64,000 bases of DNA from Symbiodinium natans (Eukaryota; Sar; Dinophyceae; Suessiales; Symbiodiniaceae): contig CAJNDS010002268.1 of NCBI GenBank assembly GCA_905221605.1, positions 1-64,000 on the forward strand, written 5' to 3'. Made by a program: the position numbers and the translations under genes. Each line of letters begins with the position of its first letter. Positions within the stretch are counted from its first letter, which is position 1. The notes below the pieces were generated by a model that ran no database searches, was not told the DNA's origin, and worked only from the letters and a program-made list of their open reading frames with translations. Positions 7,837 through 18,000 of the stretch are shown piece after piece.

Positions 7837-10800
7837 CCCGCTTCGAGACAAAGCAGGACGGGAAGACCATTCGGAAGCTGGCGAAAGGGGAGGCGCCTCT
7901 TCGGGGTTCAGGTTTGGGTTTTAGGGTTTAGGGTTTCGGGTTTAGGGTTTAGGGTTTAGAGTGTAGGGTTTAGGGTTATTCTCATTATTCCGACTATTTG
8001 CAAAAGAATCACCACCGAAGATCAAAGTATTCTTCCTTTTCAGGGCAATATGGGGCTTATGACTCTTTAATACATTTTGGGGGGGTTCTTAAGCAAATAG
8101 ATGATTATGGCTATGGCATATGTATCAATCAATGAATATATAAATATATATAACTATAAATATACATACAGATGTAAATATAAATATGAACATAATAATA
8201 TAAATATGAATATGACTATGAATATAAATATGAATATGAATATAAATATAGATATAGATTCAACTGTAAATATAAACGTAAATATGAATATAATTATAAG
8301 TATAAAATAAAAATGAATGTAAATATAAATATAGATAAAGAAATAAGATATGCATATGTATATTTATGTATATATATATATATATGTAGAATCGCATGAT
8401 CAGGATGAAGGGCTTGTGATGGGTGGATTTTTCGGGAGTGGAGGGTTCGCGGCCCCGATCGCCGAGCTCCACCTGAACGCCAAGGTTTGGGAGTTCAGGG
8501 TTTGGGGTTTAGGGTTTAGGAGTTTAGGAGTTTAGGAGTTTAGGAGTTTAGGAGTTTAGGAGTTTAGGAGTTTAGGAGTTTAGGAGTTTAGGAGTTTAGG
8601 GGTTTAGGAGTTTAGGAGTTTAGGAGTTTAGGGGTTTAGGAGTTTAGGAGTTTAGGAGTTTAGGAGTTTAGGAGTTTAGGAGTTTAGGAGTTTAGGAGTT
8701 TAGGAGTTTAGGAGTTTAGAGATTTAGGAGTTTAGGAGTTTAGGAGTTTAGGAGTTTAGGAGCTTAGGAGTTTAGGAGTTTAGGAGTTTAGGCTTCAGGG
8801 AGGATGTGAGTTTGCTCCTAAACCCCAATGACCTTGGTGGAGCTGGCGGTTGCTTTGGAGCACAAGGCGACCTCATCGGTCGTGACTGTCCTGCTGTGGA
8901 GGCGCCAGTAACCACCCGGCATAGCAGAAGCCCACGACGGTGAGAGGTCTGTACAACCCGGCACAACTAAGCCTTAAACCCTACAAGACAAGAGAGACCC
9001 CAACAAAAAACAAGCCCCCAACTCCCTAGTGCAGGCCCCCAAACCCCTGCAACCTTGGCCCTCTATAACAAGTGCTAGTTGTTCCGCCGTCCTGTCCCGC
9101 GTAGGGTATATATAAAACCCCATAATCATACTTCCGAACCCTTTAAAGAAGGTGATGGTCCATAAGAAGGTACCATGAGACTGCCCTAAACCCGTAACCC
9201 TAAAGGACCACATATTCAGGGACCATGCAACTTCCCTGGGAGCAGCCCAAAGCAACCAGAAGCTACGTCGCCTGTTAAGCAGGGGTCCCCTTCCATAGCC
9301 CATCCGTGCATTTGCCGTGCCCTCTAAACGCCCGAACCCCTAAACCCCAAACCCCAAACCCCAAACCCCAAACCCCGAACCCCAAACCCTAAACCCTAAA
9401 CCCTAAACCCCAAACCCCAAACCCTAAACCCTAAACCCAAACCCCAAACCCTAAACCCTAAACCCTAACCCTAAACCCTAAACCCTAAACCCCAAACCCC
9501 AAACCCTAAACCCCAAGCCCTAAGCCCTAAACCCCAAACCCTAAGCCCTAAACCCTAAACCCCAAACCCTAAACCCCAAACCCCAAACCCCAAACCCCGA
9601 ACCCCAAACCCTAAACCCTAAACCCTAAACCCCAAACCCCAAACCCTAAACCCAAACCCCAAACCCTAAACCCTAAACCCTAACCCTAAACCCTAAACCC
9701 TAAACCCCAAACCCCAAACCCCAAACCCTAAACCCCAAGCCCTAAGCCCTAAACCCCAAACCCTAAACCCTAAACCCTAAACCCTAAACCCTAAACCCCA
9801 AACCTCCCAGTGCTCCCCAGGCCTTAGAAGTGTTGGAGATCGGGCGCATCGATGCTGCCACCGGCCTCCTCCGCATGCGCTGTCGCGCGATCACCGACCT
9901 CAAGGAGTGGTTTGGGGCTTGAGGGTTTGGGGTTTGGAGTTTAGGGTTTAGGGTTTAGGGCTAGGGTTTAGGGTTTAGGGGTTTTGGGGTTTCGGGTTTG
10001 GGGTTGAGGGTTTGGGGTTGAGGGTTTGGGGTTTAGGGTTGGGGGTTTCGGGTTGAGGGTTTGGGGTTTAGGGTTTGGGGTTGAGGGTTGAGGGTTTGGG
10101 GTTTCGGGTTGAGGAGTTTGGGGTTTAGGGTTGCGGGTTTGGGGTTTGGGGTTTAGGGTTTAGGGTTTGCGGTTTGGGGTTTCGGGTTGAGGGTTTGGGG
10201 TTTAGGGTGTAGGGTTTGGGGTTTAGGGTTTAGGGCTAGGGTTTAGGGTTGGGGGTTTCGGGTTTAGGGCTTTCAGGGTTTAGGGTTTGGGGTTTAGGGT
10301 TTAGGGTTTGGGGTTTAGGGTTGGGGGTTTAGGGTTGGGGGTTTAGGGTTGGGGGTTTCGGCATGGGGGTTTCGGGTTTAGGGTTTGGGGTTTAGGGTTG
10401 GGGGTCTAGGGTTTGGGGTTGAGGGTTTGGGGTTTAGGGTTGGGGGTTTAGGGTTGGGGGTTTAGGGTTTAGGCTTTCAGGGTTTAGGCTTTGGGGTTTA
10501 GGGTTTGGGGTTTAGGTTATGAGGGTTGAGGGTTTAGGTTGATGCTTGAGGGTTGATGGTTTAGGGTTGAGGGTTTAGGGTTTAGGGCCAATACCGTTTT
10601 TCAAGGACCGAAGCCAGAGGTTCGGGGGGACGGGGAGCTTCACCCGAAGCTATGGCTTATCAGCCGATCTGCCTTCAAACCCAAGATCCCATATCCCCCT
10701 CCCCCCCCCCCCCCCCCCCCCCATAGTTAAGGCCTTGGGTTTAGGGTTTAGGGTTTAGGGTTTTGGGATACCTCCCCCGCTAGGTTCCCCCATAGTTAAG

Positions 10801-13721
10801 GCTATTTAGGGATAATTAAGCCGAATTATGGTTATTAAAGGGGGAACCTAGGGGGGGGGAGGGGTAGTAGGGGAGGATCACTCTCCGCAAGCCGCAGGGG
10901 GGCTCTGCAAGCATCTGGGGTTTAAAGCTCACTTGGAGGTTCATGGTACTTAGTAACTAATAGGGTTTAGGGTTTAGGGTTTAGGGTTTAGGGTTTAGGG
11001 TTTAGGGTTTATTAGGGTTTAGGAACTGTACTTATGACTGTACTTATAACCATATTCGGGCACTTGAGGGGCTTATAAGTGGGTTGTAAGTACAGTTATA
11101 ATTGGTTAATAAGTACAATGAACCTCCAAGCAGGGCTCAACGCTTAGGGTTCAAGGTTTGGCGTTTAAAGTTTAGGGCGCAAAATTTAGGGTTCAACTGA
11201 TTTAGGGTTCAACATTTAGGTTATTTCTTTAGGGTTCAGGTTTTTCCTTTTTCAGACCCTTAAAAAACGCACGAAGCCCCTGCAGGAAGGATGGGTGACC
11301 TCCCAGGGCAACGCCGGCAGCTTCTTTTTGGCCTCTTGGCAAGAGCGTAAAACCCTGAATCCTTAATAAGCCCTAGACCTTAAACCCAAATCCGCTAAAC
11401 CCTAAGCCCTAAACCCTGAACCCTGAACCCTAAACCCTGAACCCCCAATTCTAAACCCTAAACCTTAAACCACCAATCCTAAACCCTAAACCCCTCAACC
11501 CCCCTACCCCAAACTCTGAAGCCCAAGCTTCAGCTTGTTTGGTAACGACGGCTCTGTTTGGGGTTTCAAGGCAACCGGATGTTGACAAGGTGGGTTTAGG
11601 GTTTAGGATTTAGGGTTTAGGGTCTAGGGTCTAGGGTCTAGGGTCTAGGGTTTCGGGCTGAACAACAAACCTCAACAACTCGGAGCACCTCGCTGCACAC
11701 CTCGGGCTTGTGGGCCTGGGCCACAGCCCTAAGCCCTAAACCCCCAAGCCCGTAAGCCCCTAAAGCCCTAAAGCTCCAAGGCCCCAAACCCTAAACCCTA
11801 AACCCTAAACCCTAAACCCTAAACCCTAAACCCTAAACCCTAAACCCTAAACCCTAAACCCTAAACCCTAAACCCTAAACCTAACCCTAAACCCTAAACC
11901 CTAAACCCTAAACCCTAAACCCTAAACCCTAAACCCTAAACCCTAAACCCTAAACCCTAAACCCTAAACCCTAAACCCTAAACCCTAAACCCTAAACCCT
12001 AAACCCTAAACCCTAAACCTCCGCCGCGGGCTCGACTAGTTGGCGCTGAGTCAGCAGGCACATTAGGGGTGCGTACCTTGCCCCGCCTGCTGTACATTCG
12101 CTATGCTCGCCGGGGCCTTGGCCCGTTGAACGGATGTAACCCTAAAAACCCTAAACCCTAAACCCTAAACCCTAAACCCTAAACCCTAAACCCTAAACTA
12201 AGTGAGGGGTCGCTTCCGTCGAGCGACAGACCCCGAACGCTCGGCCGAGGGCCTTACAGCCCGAGCGCCCAAGCGAAAAGAGAAACGGAAAGGTGAGGGT
12301 TAAGCCTCACCGTCTGTCCTGGACAGGCCAACGGACATCGGCCTTTTTTACGACAACGTCAGTACTCGGCTAAGGGATGGCCGGCACCCAGACCACCTTT
12401 AGCGTAGCCCAAGTATAACCCCAAATCGTAACCCTTTGTTTGTCGGTTCAGGGTTTTGGGTTCAGGGTTTGCCGGGCCCCGCCCCCCCGGGGGCCCCCTG
12501 GCCCTGGTGGCTGGATTCCTGGACCAGGAGGCTGGCGAGCAAGAGGGCCGTACCATCAATGAAAAATGTTTTGTTTTAATACTGGAATCGATGGTTTTGC
12601 GCACCCCTCCATTTTACACCAGAAGTGCCAGGAAAGCCCAGGAAGCCCCCCAGAGGCGCCAAGAGCCACCAAAAGGCTTCAAAAGCTTCAAAAGGCCCCC
12701 TAACAGAAAGGGGACCACAAGATTTGTCCGTGCCCGCAATGAAAAATGCGATTTTTTAATATTGAAAACGATGGTTTTAGGCACCCCTGCCCGCAATGAA
12801 AAATGTCATTTTTTTGTACTGAAATCGATGGTTTTGGGCACCCCTCCATTTCACCCGAAAAGGACCAGGAAAGCTCCAGGAAGCCCCCAAATCAGCAAGG
12901 GCCTCTACGGGCCCTGACGTGCCGAAGGCCCGAAAAGGGCCGAGGCTACCCCGAACCGCAAAACCCTGCGAAGGCCTTCAAGCAAATAAGGGCCTCTACG
13001 GGCCCTACCGTGCCGAAGGCCCGAAAAGGGCCGAGGCTACCCCGAACCCCAGCTTAAACCCGAGCGATTGAAATACTCATTGGCGAAGAAAAATTACTAG
13101 GTTCCCTGACCTTCAAATGAACAAAGCCTCTACAGCCCCTGACACGCCGAAGGTCCGAACAGGGCGAGAGACCCCAAGAGCCACCAAAAGGCTTCAAAAG
13201 GCCCCCTAAAAGGGGGACCCCAGGATGGCCGTACCCGCCATGAAAAATGCGATTCTTTGGTACTGAAATCGATGGTTTTGGGCACCCCTTCATTTTACCC
13301 CGGAAGGGCCAGGAAAGCCCCCAGGAAGGCTTGAGAATCCAGGAGCAGGCACAAAGGGTTTCCCTGACCTTCAAATAAATAAGGGCCTCTACGGGCCCTG
13401 ACACGCCGAAGGCCCGAAAAGGGCCGAGGCTACCCCCAACCCCAGCTTAAACCCTAACAGCGCAGGCACAAGAAAATAAATTCCATAAACCCTAAACCCT
13501 AATAGAGTATAGTTTGGGTGGCCGGGGTGGGTTGACGGCCAACGCGATCGCGCGGCCCGGGGTGTTTCACACCCGAGCGCGCACCCTCCCCTAACACACC
13601 CTAAACCCTAAACCCTAAAGCCCCAAGGTCCTAAACCCCTAAGCCCGAAACGCCGAAACCCGTGAACCCCTGTCAGGAAGCATGCCCGAAGCCCTTTCTG
13701 TGCTTCACCGCCGAGCCGCTT
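7837..13721 (+). CDS. Module 1 of a spliced GWVT-repeat protein (exons 7837-7892, 9821-9904, 11286-11342, 13677-13721)
   Basis: Four islands join in frame. Exon 7837-7892 follows GAAG and reads DGKTIRKLAKGE, with donor GC. Exon 9821-9904 follows CCCCAG and reads ALEVLEIGRIDAATGLL then RMRCRA, with donor GA. Exon 11286-11342 follows CTGCAG and reads EGWVTSQGNAGSFFLASWQ, with donor GA. Exon 13677-13721 follows GTCAG and reads EACPKPFLCFTAEPL, with donor GT. The order VR-x-L-x-x-GE, LEVLE, basic stretch, D-x-x-EGWVT, aromatic, K-x-x-x-C recurs in modules 2 and 3, and that is the evidence for joining them. I recall similar GWVT-containing repeats from dinoflagellate predicted proteins but cannot name the family. 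Function is unknown; the pattern suggests small beta-barrel domains. The introns hold TTTAGGG arrays, and noncanonical donors are required. The start of the gene is not seen. Confidence 0.62.
7893..8403. other. AT-rich low-complexity island
   Basis: After a short TTTAGGG array (about 7910-7976), bases 8095-8395 are dominated by ATAAATATGAAT-type units and a TA run near 8370. The composition differs sharply from the GC-rich neighbours. No gene is visible. Confidence 0.7.
8404..8484 (+). CDS. Candidate exon, strand uncertain
   Basis: The island is open for 27 codons between GATCAG and a GTTTGG donor, reading DEGLVMGGFFGSGGFAAPI followed by AELHLNAK. It lies between two module-1 exons that already join in frame without it. 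It may therefore be alternative, belong to another transcript, or be chance. The opposite strand is open too. Confidence 0.3.
8496..8795 (+). repeat. Homogenised octamer array TTTAGGAG
   Basis: About 30 tandem copies of an octamer variant of the telomere heptamer, with only a few GGGG or GAGA variants. Near-uniform spread of one variant implies local amplification after mutation. Confidence 0.9.
8803..8939 (+). CDS. Candidate exon, not placed in a chain
   Basis: Open for 45 codons from GGGAG to the good donor GTGAGA at 8940. It reads DVSLLLNPNDLGGAGGCFGA then QGDLIGRDCPAVEAP. A GT at 8907 could be an earlier donor. No family is recognised. Placement in the + strand gene is uncertain because module-1 exons join across it. 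Confidence 0.35.
8940..9820. repeat. Unique spacer then a long CCCTAAA/CCCCAAA array
   Basis: Bases 8967-9330 hold spacer sequence with inverted pieces such as GGTACCATGAG and AGGGACCATG, like the ends of the ATGGTCC TIR family. Bases 9335-9806 are C-strand heptamers mixing CCCTAAA and CCCCAAA. A block of about 250 bp within the array is itself duplicated (about 9345-9560 and 9585-9785). Confidence 0.7.
9920..10590 (+). repeat. Degenerate TTTAGGG/TTTGGGG/TTGAGGG array
   Basis: A long, strongly G/T-biased array of 6-9-mers with many variant units (GGGTTTGGGG, GGGTTGAGGG, GGGTTGGGGG). It looks older than the perfect arrays nearby. No coding sequence is apparent. Confidence 0.85.
10690..10875. 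mobile_element. MITE family 4 (CCCCCATAGTTAAGG) copy plus poly-C tract
   Basis: An inverted pair, CCTCCCCCGCTAGGTTCCCC and GGGGGAACCTAGGGGGGGGG, brackets ATAGTTAAGGCTATTTAGGGATAATTA-like sequence. A half copy with a 25-base C run lies at 10690-10732, separated by TTTAGGG units. Related copies are at 23285-23435 and, in part, near 59250. Confidence 0.6.
10932..11130. mobile_element. MITE family 1 copy interrupted by a TTTAGGG array
   Basis: The left end CTTGGAGGTTCATGGTACTT and right end ACAATGAACCTCCAAG match the intact copy at 15900-16043. The left arm is broken after AACTAA, and about 63 bp of TTTAGGG repeats (about 10961-11023) sit there. The element then resumes at AACTGTACTTATG. Telomere-like repeats were therefore gained inside a pre-existing element. 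Confidence 0.8.
11343..11670. repeat. Spacer with CCCTAAA and GGTCTAGGG repeats
   Basis: C-strand repeats (about 11395-11515), a short unique bridge, then G-strand repeats containing four GGGTCTA units (about 11586-11655). No gene seen. Confidence 0.7.
11671..11715 (-). CDS. Candidate minus-strand exon
   Basis: Reverse-strand reading gives CCCAG / AHKPEVCSEVLRVVE / GTTTGT, with an AG-G acceptor and a GT donor. The sequence resembles the KPEVGEVLDVLEG segment of module 3, so it may be an inverted fragment of the same family. It is only 15 codons, so chance is possible. Confidence 0.3.
11770..12016 (-). repeat. Nearly perfect CCCTAAA array
   Basis: About 34 C-strand telomere heptamers, with one single-base phase slip (CCTAACCC) near 11880. 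Confidence 0.95.
12230..12292 (+). CDS. Candidate exon with strong donor
   Basis: Open between GCGACAG and the donor GTGAGG. The last 11 codons read PERPSEKRNGK if the acceptor is TTACAG at 12259. Basic and short. It is not needed for the module chain, so assignment is tentative. Confidence 0.3.
12540..13445. repeat. Cluster of two interleaved dispersed repeats
   Basis: Unit A (GAAAAATG, then ATTTTTT, then GAAATCGATGGTTTTG, then GGGCACCCC) occurs near 12559, 12740, 12796 and 13240. Unit B (GGGCCTCTACGGGCCCTGAC then GCCGAAGGCCCGAAAAGGGC) occurs near 12899, 12988 and 13385, with a diverged copy near 13130. Copies are in one orientation. Unit B contains short GC-rich inverted repeats. ORFs through the block look like by-products of the repeats. 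Confidence 0.75.
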
Positions 13722-13744
13722 GTCATACAAAAGATGCAAGCTGG

Positions 13745-13823
13745 GTTTTGGAGTACAGCACTTTGATACATTTTTGGCTCTGGTTTCCTGTGAAAGTACT
13801 TTTTCCAGGGTCTACTCCAAAAC
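13745..13823. mobile_element. Short TIR element (79 bp)
   Basis: Perfect 11-bp terminal inverted repeats GTTTTGGAGTA and TACTCCAAAAC. It is a size suited to a tiny non-autonomous element or introner. It lies just downstream of the exon at 13677-13721. Confidence 0.55.
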
Positions 13824-15030
13824 AAAGTAGGGTGTAAGTTTTGAACAGCCTGGGCCTCAACCGCCCAAATCCCCTAGACTCTCAAGGCTCGTACCCCCAA
13901 AAGTTCTACCTCCAGAGGTTCTCCATAATATATCTCATAACCCCACCTTAAGGATCTTTGAAAAGGTCTCCCAAAACCCAAGGGCACAACCTTAAGGGGG
14001 CCCAAGCGACAAGTTCCTAGAGAATCCGGAAGTTCGCACAACCGCACAAGTGGAAGAGGGTCCCCCAAGCTCAGACAACCAAAGGCAACCTCCGGGATTT
14101 TAGGGTTCAGGGTTTAGGGTTTAGGGTTTAGGGTTTAGGGTTTAGGGTTTAGGGTTTAGGGGCTTTAGTGGGGGCGGGGGTGCGGGCTTTACATATATAG
14201 GGGGGCTTTAGGGGGGGGGTTTGGGGGGAGTGCCAGTATGTGAACATCAGTTCGAAGGTTGGTTGGCTACAATGAGAAGGGACCTTGAAAGACTGGTTCC
14301 CCTAAACCCTAAACCCTAAACCCTAAACCCTAAACCCTAAACCCTAAACCCTAAACCCTAAACCCTAAACCCTAAACCCTAAACCCTAAACCCTAAACCC
14401 GAAACCCTAAACCCGTGAAAGAGGGGGTGTTGGGGTTGGGGGACTTTTGGGGCAAGTTTAGGACTTGGTAGGTCTTGCGGCTACAAGCCCCAATCCTCCT
14501 CAACCCCTAAACCCTGAACCCTGAACCCTGAACCCTGAACCCTGAACCGTAAACCCTAAACCCTACACCCTAAACCCTAAACCCTAAACCCTAAACCCTA
14601 AGCCCCCAACCCTAGACCCTAAACCCTAAACCCCAAACCCCAAACCCAAAAACTGCCCAAAACCCCCCAAAAGGCCAAGACCCAAACCCCCAAGCCCCAA
14701 ACCCACAATCCCCCCCCCCAAAAAAAAAACGAAACAAAAAACAAAACAAAACAAAATAACAAGAATCACAAGAAACCCAGAACAAAAACCCCAAACCCCA
14801 AACACAAACCCTCAGCCCTTCTGCCGCCAGCTGGGATTCCGAGTAGGCACTGTTTTTCAATCTTTTTTGTGATTGGGGTTCCCTTATGAACGCCTTGAAA
14901 AACAAAAAATCATACCCTTTTTGTTCCCATCTTATTCTTGGGTCCAGCCCTCAACCCTACCTAAACCCTTAACCCCAAACCCTAAACCCTAAACCCTAAA
15001 CTCTTGGGCCTAGCCAGGTGTCCCCTTCAG
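13824..15030. repeat. Unique spacer, TTTAGGG/CCCTAAA arrays and a TIR-element remnant
   Basis: Bases 13850-14095 are unremarkable spacer. G-strand repeats lie at 14100-14162, C-strand repeats at 14297-14415 and 14505-14640, and an A/C-rich run at 14640-14800. A remnant of the CTTGGGTC family lies at about 14850-14955. A possible 21-nt exon (14234-14254, YVNISSK, donor GTTGGT) is not used in the chain. Confidence 0.55.
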
Positions 15031-18000
15031 GAGTCTTTCTCCTCCAGCAGCTCTGAGCGGGTTCGGCTAAAGGTGGGGGTCGGGAAGTGTAAACCCTAAA
15101 CCCTAAACCCTAAACCCTAAACCCTAAACCCTAAACCCTGAACCCTAAACCCTAAACCCTAAGCCCTAAGCCCTACGCCCTACGCCCTAAACCCTAAACC
15201 CTAAACCCTAAACCCTAAACCCTAAACCCTAAACGGGCGTTTAGGACCTGGGGTTGGGCTTCGGGTTGGTTTCGGGCGTGCTGTAGGGTCTAAAAGCCCA
15301 AAGGCCCCAACACCCTAAATTCCTGAAGCCCCCAAACACTCAGAGCCCTAAGCACCTACCCTATTTGACCGATTTTCAGGCTCTAAGTGTAGTTCCATGG
15401 TCTCTTATTATGGTCCCTTATTATGGTTCCTTGCCTCGAGTCCTAAGCACCTAGCCGATTTCAGGCTGCAAGGGTAGTTCTGTGGTCCCTGAATATGGTC
15501 CTTTACCTTTCTTTATTAAAGGGTTCTGAAGTCTCTGCCCTTGAATTTTATAGAGAAGGTAAGGGATAGAAAAGGGGTCCCCATCTAGGGTCCCATATCA
15601 AGGCACCGCGTCGCTACCCTAAGACAGGCACGTCCGTGGCTGGACTCTCGGTTCCCGGCTTTGTATGAAGGAATCTAGAAGGTGTCTGAAACGAGGACCC
15701 TGTGTAGTCTGTGTTGCCTAATCGGCTTCCCTAAGCCCTAAAGCCTTAAAGTCCTAAACTCTAAACCCCACACCCCCCTTACAGCACCCTTACAGCGTGT
15801 GAGCTGCCACAGGAGGGCGCGGTTCTGGAGCTCTTAGAAGGGCCCCGCAAGGACGAAAGATCTCAGGTATTTGGGGCTCCGGGCTTGGGATTCGGGGTTT
15901 ACTTGGAGGTTCATGGTACTTAGTAACTAATTATAACTGTACTTATAACCCACTTATAAGCCCCTTAAGTGCCCTAATATGGTTATAAGTACAGTTATAA
16001 GTACAGTTATAATTAGTTACTAAGTACCATGAACCTCCAAGTAGGGTTTCAGGGTTTGGGTTTCAGGGTTTGGGATTAGGGGTCTATGGGTTTCAGGGTT
16101 TGGGGCTCCGGGTTTGGGGGTTTTTGGCTCCGGGTTTGGGATTGGGGTTTTTGGGGGTTTCAGGGTTTGGGGTTTATGGGTTTGCAGGCCCCTGGCCAGC
16201 AGACCCTGGTCCGGTCGCACAGTGGAAGTCGCTTCAGGGTAAGCCCTAAACCGAAACCCCAACCCGAGCCCTGAACCCTGAACCCTGAACCCTGAACCCT
16301 GAACCCTGAACCCTGAACCCTGAACCCTGAACCCTGAACCCTAAACCCTAAACCCTAAACCCTAAACCCTAAACCCTGAACCCTACACCCTAAATCCTCG
16401 ACCCTAAACCCCAAACCTTAACCCTAAACCCTAAACATGCGTATGTATCATCCCTTGGTTTCCCCTTATGGGGTTCACGAGGATCCTACTCAGGAGTCTT
16501 TTTCAGAGGAATTTCCGGGCCAAAACCTTGAAAACGTTATCAAGCTATAAGCCCTACACCCGAAACCCTAAACCCTAAACCCTAAACCCCAAACCCTAAA
16601 CCCTAAACCCTAAACCCTAGGAGTTTGATTCTTTTTTGCGGGCTCCTATAGGGTGTTAAACCTAAACCTTGATGGCTCCAAGCGTAAGTCCGTAGAGCTG
16701 CGCTGTTCACACGCGCAGTCCTAAACCCTAAACCCTAAACCCTAAACCCTAAACCCTAAACCCTAAACCCTAAACCCTCAAAACCCTCAAAACCCTCAAA
16801 CCCTCAAAACCCTAAACCCTAAACCCTAAACCCTAAACCCTAAACCCGAAACCCGAAACCCTAAACCCTAAACCCTAAACCCTAAACCCTGAACCCTAAA
16901 CCCTAAACCCTAGACCCTAAACCTATAAACCCTAAACCCTCACACCCAGACTGTCCAGGAGGAGCCCCCCGAAATCCATCGGATGAAGGGCACCGCGAGC
17001 CAGGCCCCGCTTTTTGCATGTTTGGGGGGGGGGGGGGGGGCTTGGAGGGCTCTCTGCTATGGGGGAAGGAAGGGTTTAGGATTTCGGATTTTAGGTTTTT
17101 TAGTTTTTTTTTTTTCTCAGGGTTTTCAGGGTTTTTAGGGGTTTTTAGGGGTTTTTAGGGGTTTGTAGGGCTTTTTAGGGATTTTAGGGGTTTTAGGGTT
17201 TTTAAGGCTTTAAGGCTTTTAGGGTTTTAGGGTTTTTTAGGGCTTTTAGGGTTTTTAGGGTTTTTCGGGTTTTTAGGGCTTTTAGGGTTTTTAGGGTTTT
17301 TACGGTTTTAAGGGTTTTAAGGGTTTTTAAGGGTTTTCAGGGTTTTTAGGGTTTTTAGGGTTTATCGGGTTTATAGGGTTTAGGGTTTAGGTGAAAGATC
17401 CGATTTGATCCACCAGAGAGTTTAGGGGGTTATGAGATTTTCGGGTCCAAGTTCAGAGGGTTCAGTGTTCAGGCTTCAGGGTTTCGGGCGTTCTGATGGG
17501 TTTAGGGTTGAGGGTTTAGGGTTGAGGGTTTAGGGTTCAGGGTTATGATGGGTTTAGGGTTTAGGGTGCCTGCCCCCCCCCCCCCCCCTCCTTCCTGGCG
17601 GATCTCACTCGGGGTCCCCGTCTTGGGCGGCATGCTTGGCAGGGCGAAGCGGTTTTTCGGGTCGAAGGTTCCGGGGTTTTGGGGTTTAGGATTTCGGGTT
17701 TTAGGGTTCCAGGGGTTTAGGGCTTAGGGTGCCTTTGCGTTTCGGGCAGGACGGAAAGACTGGCCGAGCCCTGAGGACGGACTAAGCTGCACAGGCTGCC
17801 AGGGTTTTCGACGAAACCAAAAACTGAGTTTCTGTTAATGTTCCCAGGATATGAGTGTGTGGTAAATCAGGTCGCTTCCAGATTATGGTAGCTCAAATTC
17901 TCGTTATGGTTAACATACATTGTATTTCCCACATTGAAAAACCCAGAACCAAAAACTTTTCGTATAAGCTGCTAGACAGACAATTTGTCCTCCCACTAAA

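Noticed and set aside
8101-8472. ORFs in the AT-rich island (Asn/Tyr/Met and Ile/Tyr runs)
   Set aside because: They are translations of ATAAATATGAAT-type simple repeats.
12540-13404. ORFs of 60-153 codons on both strands
   Set aside because: They run through two interleaved dispersed repeats and show repeat-derived, Pro/Arg-rich sequence.
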